Source: Eubacteriaceae bacterium (lineage in GTDB: Bacteria; Bacillota; Clostridia; Peptostreptococcales; Anaerovoracaceae). From it: DNA of 64,000 bases. Below the pieces are notes generated by a model. It did no database searches and was not told the DNA's origin. It worked only from the letters and a program-made list of their open reading frames with translations. Each line of letters opens with the position of its first letter. Within the stretch, counting starts at the first letter, position 1. Shown here in pieces: positions 60,206 to 64,000 of this stretch. The position numbers and the translations under genes are program-made. The stretch covers positions 131,684 to 195,683 of the forward strand of contig CABIWW010000001.1 of the NCBI GenBank assembly GCA_902362435.1. The letters run 5' to 3'.

Positions 60206-61561
60206 ATGAACGGAGCAGATTACGGACTACTCAGTCTGGTACCGGTGCTCGTGGTGATAGTGAGTGCTATCATAACGAAAAGAGCGCTGGAGCCTCTGAT
60301 TTTAGGAACTCTCGTCGGGTTCGTCATTTTAGCTAAAGAGAATTTTGTTGTGGCATATCTTGATTCTCTTTACGGAGAACTCGGGGAATCATCGTATTAT
60401 ATCATCATATTCGGACTTTTTGGCATTTACATTCATCTACTGGAAAAGGCCAACGCTATCTCGGGATTCACGAAGGTAGGTCTCAGGTTCGCCAGAAACA
60501 AGAAAAAGGCAGGTTTCCTGGCGTGGATAATGGGACTCGTATTCTTCCTTGACAACTATTTCAGCATCCTCGGAGCGGGGATATCCAACAGAGAGATCGC
60601 AGACAAAAACAAGATGTCGAGAGAAATGTTCTCATTTGCGATCAATGCGGTGGCATGCTGTACGTGCGTGCTGGTGCCGCTGTCGCTGTGGGGCGTGTTC
60701 ATGAGCGGACAGATAGAGATGACGCTCGGCATCGAGATGGGAACGGGGCTCGGCGAGATCGTCAAGTCGATACCATTCATGTTCTTCGCATGGGTGCTGC
60801 TGGTATTCGTACTTCTTTACCAGTTCAGGATAATCAAGCCTTTCGGGCCTATGAAAAAAGCCGAGGAAAGAGCGGAAACGACAGGCGCTGTGCTTCCTGA
60901 GGATCTGGCAGCACAGGCACCGGCAAACGGCGATGAGGATGAAAAGCCTGTGAACATACTGAACTTTATCATTCCGATGGCTTCACTGATAGCGGTGACG
61001 CTCGTAACTCAGGAACTGACATACGGCCTGATCGTGGGGATAGTGCTGTGCTTCATTCTTTACATAGCACAGAAGCTGATAACCGCAGCAGAAGCTTTCG
61101 ATGCGATATGCAAGGGCTTCGAGGAAATGTTCGTCGTTACGGCACTCGTTATGAGCGCGTTTGTACTGCAGAACGCGAATGACGAGCTGGGACTCGCGCC
61201 GTTCGTGGTAAACAGCGTCGTGAACGTGATAAGCGCGCCGCTGCTTCCGGTGATCGCATTTGTGCTGCTGATGGTGCTGGGATTCGTGACGGGCAGCTTC
61301 TGGGGAATGGCAGCTGTATGCTTCCCTATAATGCTCCCGCTGGCACAGGCTCTGGATGCGAACATCTATCTCATTATCGGGGCAGTGATAGCAGGATGTG
61401 CGGCAGGAAGCGCGACATGCTTCTACGGAGATTCGGTAACGCTCACATGCGGACTGACTAAGATCAGGAACATAGATTATCTGAGGAGTGCGCTGCCTAT
61501 GCTGATACCGCCGATAGTCGTGACAGTCATTATATATATAGCAGCAGGATTCATATTTTAA
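60206..61561 (+). CDS. NhaC-type Na+/H+ antiporter-family transporter
   Basis: 451 residues with about 11 membrane segments. Features: ITKRALEPLILGTLVGF, AWIMGLVFFLDNYFSILGAG, FVTGSFWGMAAVCFPIMLPLA and AAGSATCFYGDSVTLTCGLT. A cytoplasmic loop (~215-250) is Ala/Glu-rich. Members exchange protons or sodium with amino acids or organic acids; here the sigma-54 control and the following amidohydrolase suggest uptake of the hydrolase substrate. ATG 60206 is preferred over ATG 60197 because GAAAGG abuts the latter. Confidence 0.88.
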   Translation: MNGADYGLLSLVPVLVVIVSAIITKRALEPLILGTLVGFVILAKENFVVAYLDSLYGELGESSYYIIIFGLFGIYIHLLEKANAISGFTKVGLRFARNKKKAGFLAWIMGLVFFLDNYFSILGAGISNREIADKNKMSREMFSFAINAVACCTCVLVPLSLWGVFMSGQIEMTLGIEMGTGLGEIVKSIPFMFFAWVLLVFVLLYQFRIIKPFGPMKKAEERAETTGAVLPEDLAAQAPANGDEDEKPVNILNFIIPMASLIAVTLVTQELTYGLIVGIVLCFILYIAQKLITAAEAFDAICKGFEEMFVVTALVMSAFVLQNANDELGLAPFVVNSVVNVISAPLLPVIAFVLLMVLGFVTGSFWGMAAVCFPIMLPLAQALDANIYLIIGAVIAGCAAGSATCFYGDSVTLTCGLTKIRNIDYLRSALPMLIPPIVVTVIIYIAAGFIF

Positions 61562-61576
61562 CAGGAGGCATCAACA

Positions 61577-63196
61577 ATGACAGCAGATATGATCATAAAG
61601 GGAAACGCTATTTTTGACAGCGTATCGGACAAGCCTTTCGCGGGGTTTGTCGCAGTGAAGGGAAACAGGATAGCGGCAGTCGGAAAGGAAATGGACAGCA
61701 TCAGTCAGTACGCGGGAGATGATACGAAGATCATCGATGCCGGTGACAGACTGGTCATGCCGGGATTTCACGACAGCCATACACATCTGATACTCGCGGG
61801 GATGTACAAGACATATCCGAACCTGGGAAGCGCCAGATCAGAGGAAGAGGCGGCAGCGATGCTCAAAGAGTATTATGACAGTCAGCCGGGGGACGGCTGG
61901 GTATACGGATTCAACTGGTACCACGTTTTCTGGGATAAAAAGGAGCTGCCGAGAAAAGAGACGCTCGACAGGTATTTTCCGGACAGGCCGGTATTCCTTA
62001 TAAATGCAGAGGCTCACGGCGCATGGGTCAACAGCCTGGCGCTGGAGATCGCCGGAGTGACGGCAGATACACCTGATCCGTTCGGAGGCGAGATAGCGAG
62101 AGACGAAAACGGAGAGCCGACAGGATTTCTGTACGAATCCGCTATCGAATATGTGGCGGCCCACGCTCTGATCTTTACAGAGGAACAGGAGAAGACTTTC
62201 CTCAGAAAGTACATGGCAGATGCTGCGGAGCTCGGGATTACAGGAGTAGTGGATGTACAGCCGTATTTCGGAAAGGATCTGGGGTCGCTGGACGTCTACA
62301 CCGGAATGGAGTCCGACGGAGAGCTGACAGTAAGGATAACTGCGGCAGCGAATCTGCTCGGGGATCTGGACGAGGCGCTTGAGAACAGTAAGAAATACTG
62401 CACGGAAAAGGTGCGCGCACATATGCTGAAGCAGTTCGTGGACGGCGTCATCACGACGCACACCGCGCTGCTGCTGGAAGATTACACGGACGCGCCGGGC
62501 AACAGAGGAACTCAGCTTTCCGAGCTCGAGAAGATAGATGCCGCAGTTCAGGAAGGGCATAAGCGAGGACTGTGGATCAAGATACATGCGATCGGTGACC
62601 GCGCTATAAGATTCACCATAGACAGCTATGAAAAGGCGATAAAGACTTATGGTGCGAACGGATGCAGGCACGCCATCGAACATGTCGAGATGGTCACTGA
62701 CAGCGATATCAAGAGGTTCGGGCAGCTGGGTCTGATACCGTCGGTGCAGCCTGAGCATATAGGTCTGATGCCTACGTGGGAAGGCGAGGAATACCGCGTG
62801 AGCATAGGTGAGGAAAGGGCAGGCCGCACATGGCCGTTCAGGAGCCTTCTGGAAAGCGCAGGCGTGCTGGCGATCGGAAGCGACTGTCCGGTAGTTGACA
62901 ATAATCCGTTTTATGCCATCCATCGCGGAGTGACACGTCTTCACGATGACGGACTGCCGGAAGGCGGCTGGAACCCGACGCAGAAGCTGACAGTAGCTGA
63001 TATACTCAGGGGATACACGCTGGGATCGGCATACGGGATCGGCAGAGAGGACGAACTCGGTACTCTCGAGGAAGGAAAATTCGCGGATATAGCGGTCATC
63101 GACAGGAACCTTTTCGAAGCTGAGCCTGAAGATATACGGAGCGCAAATGTCGATATGACGATAATGGACGGAGAAGTCATATTTGAAAGAGCGTGA
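61577..63196 (+). CDS. Amidohydrolase-family protein (YtcJ-like)
   Basis: 539 residues. The metal-binding HxH in MPGFHDSHTHLILAG near residue 60, KIHAIGDRAIR, HAIEHVEMV and the late SDCPVVDNNPFYAIHRGVTR and GTLEEGKFADIAVID are the YtcJ pattern. It hydrolyses C-N bonds of cyclic amides or N-acyl compounds; the substrate is unknown. ACAGGAGG precedes the start 15 bases after the transporter, so both are one sigma-54-controlled operon. Confidence 0.9.
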   Translation: MTADMIIKGNAIFDSVSDKPFAGFVAVKGNRIAAVGKEMDSISQYAGDDTKIIDAGDRLVMPGFHDSHTHLILAGMYKTYPNLGSARSEEEAAAMLKEYYDSQPGDGWVYGFNWYHVFWDKKELPRKETLDRYFPDRPVFLINAEAHGAWVNSLALEIAGVTADTPDPFGGEIARDENGEPTGFLYESAIEYVAAHALIFTEEQEKTFLRKYMADAAELGITGVVDVQPYFGKDLGSLDVYTGMESDGELTVRITAAANLLGDLDEALENSKKYCTEKVRAHMLKQFVDGVITTHTALLLEDYTDAPGNRGTQLSELEKIDAAVQEGHKRGLWIKIHAIGDRAIRFTIDSYEKAIKTYGANGCRHAIEHVEMVTDSDIKRFGQLGLIPSVQPEHIGLMPTWEGEEYRVSIGEERAGRTWPFRSLLESAGVLAIGSDCPVVDNNPFYAIHRGVTRLHDDGLPEGGWNPTQKLTVADILRGYTLGSAYGIGREDELGTLEEGKFADIAVIDRNLFEAEPEDIRSANVDMTIMDGEVIFERA

Positions 63197-63266
63197 TTTC
63201 AGGAAATCACAAGAGTCCATGAATCTTTAACAAATCCATACTTACAATTCTTACTTAATATACAAT

Positions 63267-63325
63267 AAAAATGCAGGAACTGCGGCGTGAGAAGTGAGCA
63301 TCTCATGCCGTTTCCTGCATTTTTG
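63267..63325. terminator. Bidirectional terminator between convergent genes
   Basis: AAAAATGCAGGAA (63267-63279) and TTCCTGCATTTTT (63312-63324) are the base of a long hairpin with A/T-runs at both ends. It serves the amidohydrolase operon and asnB. Confidence 0.75.
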
Positions 63326-63403
63326 CACACTGCGAATATACCTGACAGGTGCAGAATAAATATGAAAGTTCAAAGTATAACGCCTGAAAGTGAAAATCAA
63401 AGC

Positions 63404-64000
63404 TTAAAGTCCGCTGGCTCCATAGTTTGAAAGCACTCTGGCTGACGGATCCTTTACGTCACAGCCTTCCCATGAAGCGTTAGGCATCCAGAAGCCTGCG
63501 ATCATTTCAGCCTGTCCCGGATAGTACTTTTCGAAGATCTCTCTGTAGAGCAAGGATTCCTTAGTAAACGGTGTGGCATAGCTGTAGCGTGACGCTTTTT
63601 CTGCGAACTCCGCATCTGTGTAACGGCTTTCGGCATACTCTTTCAGGTAGTCGACCATGGAGTGCCCTACGGCGTCTGAGAACGCAGCTTTTTCGCGGAA
63701 AAGTATGTCGTGAGGGAGATAGTCGCCTTCGAATGCGTGGCGCAGCAGGTATTTGCCCTTGCCGTAGATGTTCATCTTCTTTGCAGGGTCTACGGCCATC
63801 ACGTATTTTACGAAGTCGATATCGCCGAACGGAACGCGCGCTTCCAGCGAGTTTGCGGAGATGCAGCGGTCTGCGCGGAGCACGTCGTACATATGCAGCT
63901 CGCGGATGCGCTTTTCTGACTCTTTCTGGAATTCTTCTGCGGAAGGTGCGAAATCGGTGTATTTGTAGCCGAAAAGCTCGTCGGATATCTCGCCTGTGAG
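63404..64000 (-). CDS. asnB: Asparagine synthase (glutamine-hydrolysing), C-terminal part
   Basis: Partial gene: 198 residues from the C-terminal synthetase domain; the rest lies beyond the window edge. The frame is open to base 64000, reading LTGEISDELFGYKY, then RADRCISANSLEARVPFGD and LLRHAFEGDYLPHDILFREKAA, all typical of AsnB. It makes asparagine from aspartate, ATP and glutamine. The internal ATG at 63892 is not the start. Confidence 0.93.
   Translation of the reverse strand, partial: LTGEISDELFGYKYTDFAPSAEEFQKESEKRIRELHMYDVLRADRCISANSLEARVPFGDIDFVKYVMAVDPAKKMNIYGKGKYLLRHAFEGDYLPHDILFREKAAFSDAVGHSMVDYLKEYAESRYTDAEFAEKASRYSYATPFTKESLLYREIFEKYYPGQAEMIAGFWMPNASWEGCDVKDPSARVLSNYGASGL

Noticed and set aside
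61838..63220. Long minus-strand frame opposite the amidohydrolase gene (460 codons)
   Set aside because: Antisense shadow; the plus-strand gene has clear catalytic motifs and a ribosome site.

Overview
The window looks like chromosome from an obligately anaerobic low-to-mid GC Gram-positive bacterium of the class Clostridia, possibly a gut lineage. Pointers are phosphate acetyltransferase, desulfoferrodoxin, a ferredoxin:thioredoxin-reductase-like mini-protein, a very large activase of the 2-hydroxyacyl-CoA dehydratase type, a formate/nitrite channel, HrcA/CIRCE heat-shock control, and Firmicute-type YebC and 6S RNA. The genus cannot be fixed from sequence reading alone. Most genes are GC-rich at third codon positions. 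Three stretches are visibly more AT-rich and look acquired: an HNH gene (about 5.6-6.4 kb), the CRISPR-Cas locus (about 8.3-18.1 kb), and a 5'-truncated DNA-binding-protein gene (about 28.9-30.1 kb).

Layout. 0-5.5 kb: pta, then sbcD-sbcC. 5.6-8.2 kb: membrane-anchored HNH protein and two zinc-ribbon paralogues. 8.3-18.1 kb: complete type III-A CRISPR-Cas system in the order cas6-csm1(cas10)-csm2-csm3-csm4-csm5-array-cas1-cas2-csm6, all on the plus strand, with 9 repeats and 8 spacers. 18.2-22.5 kb: an unrecognised protein, manganese catalase (minus strand), a transglutaminase-like protein, a PanE-type reductase. 22.5-23.2 kb: gene-free stretch with a terminator. 23.2-28.6 kb: response regulator, histidine kinase, ABC ATPase, large FtsX-type permease. 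28.9-30.1 kb: gene remnant with iteron-like repeats. 30.2-32.1 kb: CIRCE, hsp20 and a zinc-finger-less DnaJ. 32.2-35.1 kb: His-rich G3E GTPase, a second G3E-like protein with a C-terminal DUF1980-like region, a 50-residue protein, a Nudix hydrolase. 35.5-38.5 kb: ppx-ppk. 38.6-41.0 kb: superoxide reductase, FTR-like protein, MATE pump. 41.2-46.5 kb: Cys-rich protein (minus) and a 1508-residue activase. 46.7-50.4 kb: YebC, a GntR/YtrA-like ABC operon, a zincin. 50.4-52.8 kb: 6S RNA and CIRCE-controlled htpG. 53.0-58.4 kb: FNT channel, P1 peptidase, polA, coaE, tRNA-Leu. 58.4-63.2 kb: a sigma-54 activator followed by a sigma-54 promoter driving a NhaC-type transporter and an amidohydrolase. The window ends inside asnB (minus).

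How it fits together. The CRISPR system has an intact HD nuclease and GGDD cyclase in Cas10 and an intact HEPN ribonuclease in Csm6, so cyclic-oligoadenylate signalling should work. Two adjacent spacers, read antisense, encode the same short peptide motif with synonymous codon differences. This suggests sampling of homologous genes from two related invaders. Other self-contained regulatory units visible in the DNA are the sigma-54 cassette, the GntR operon with palindromes at its promoter, two CIRCE operators, and a MATE gene behind a MerR-like promoter and a possible attenuator.
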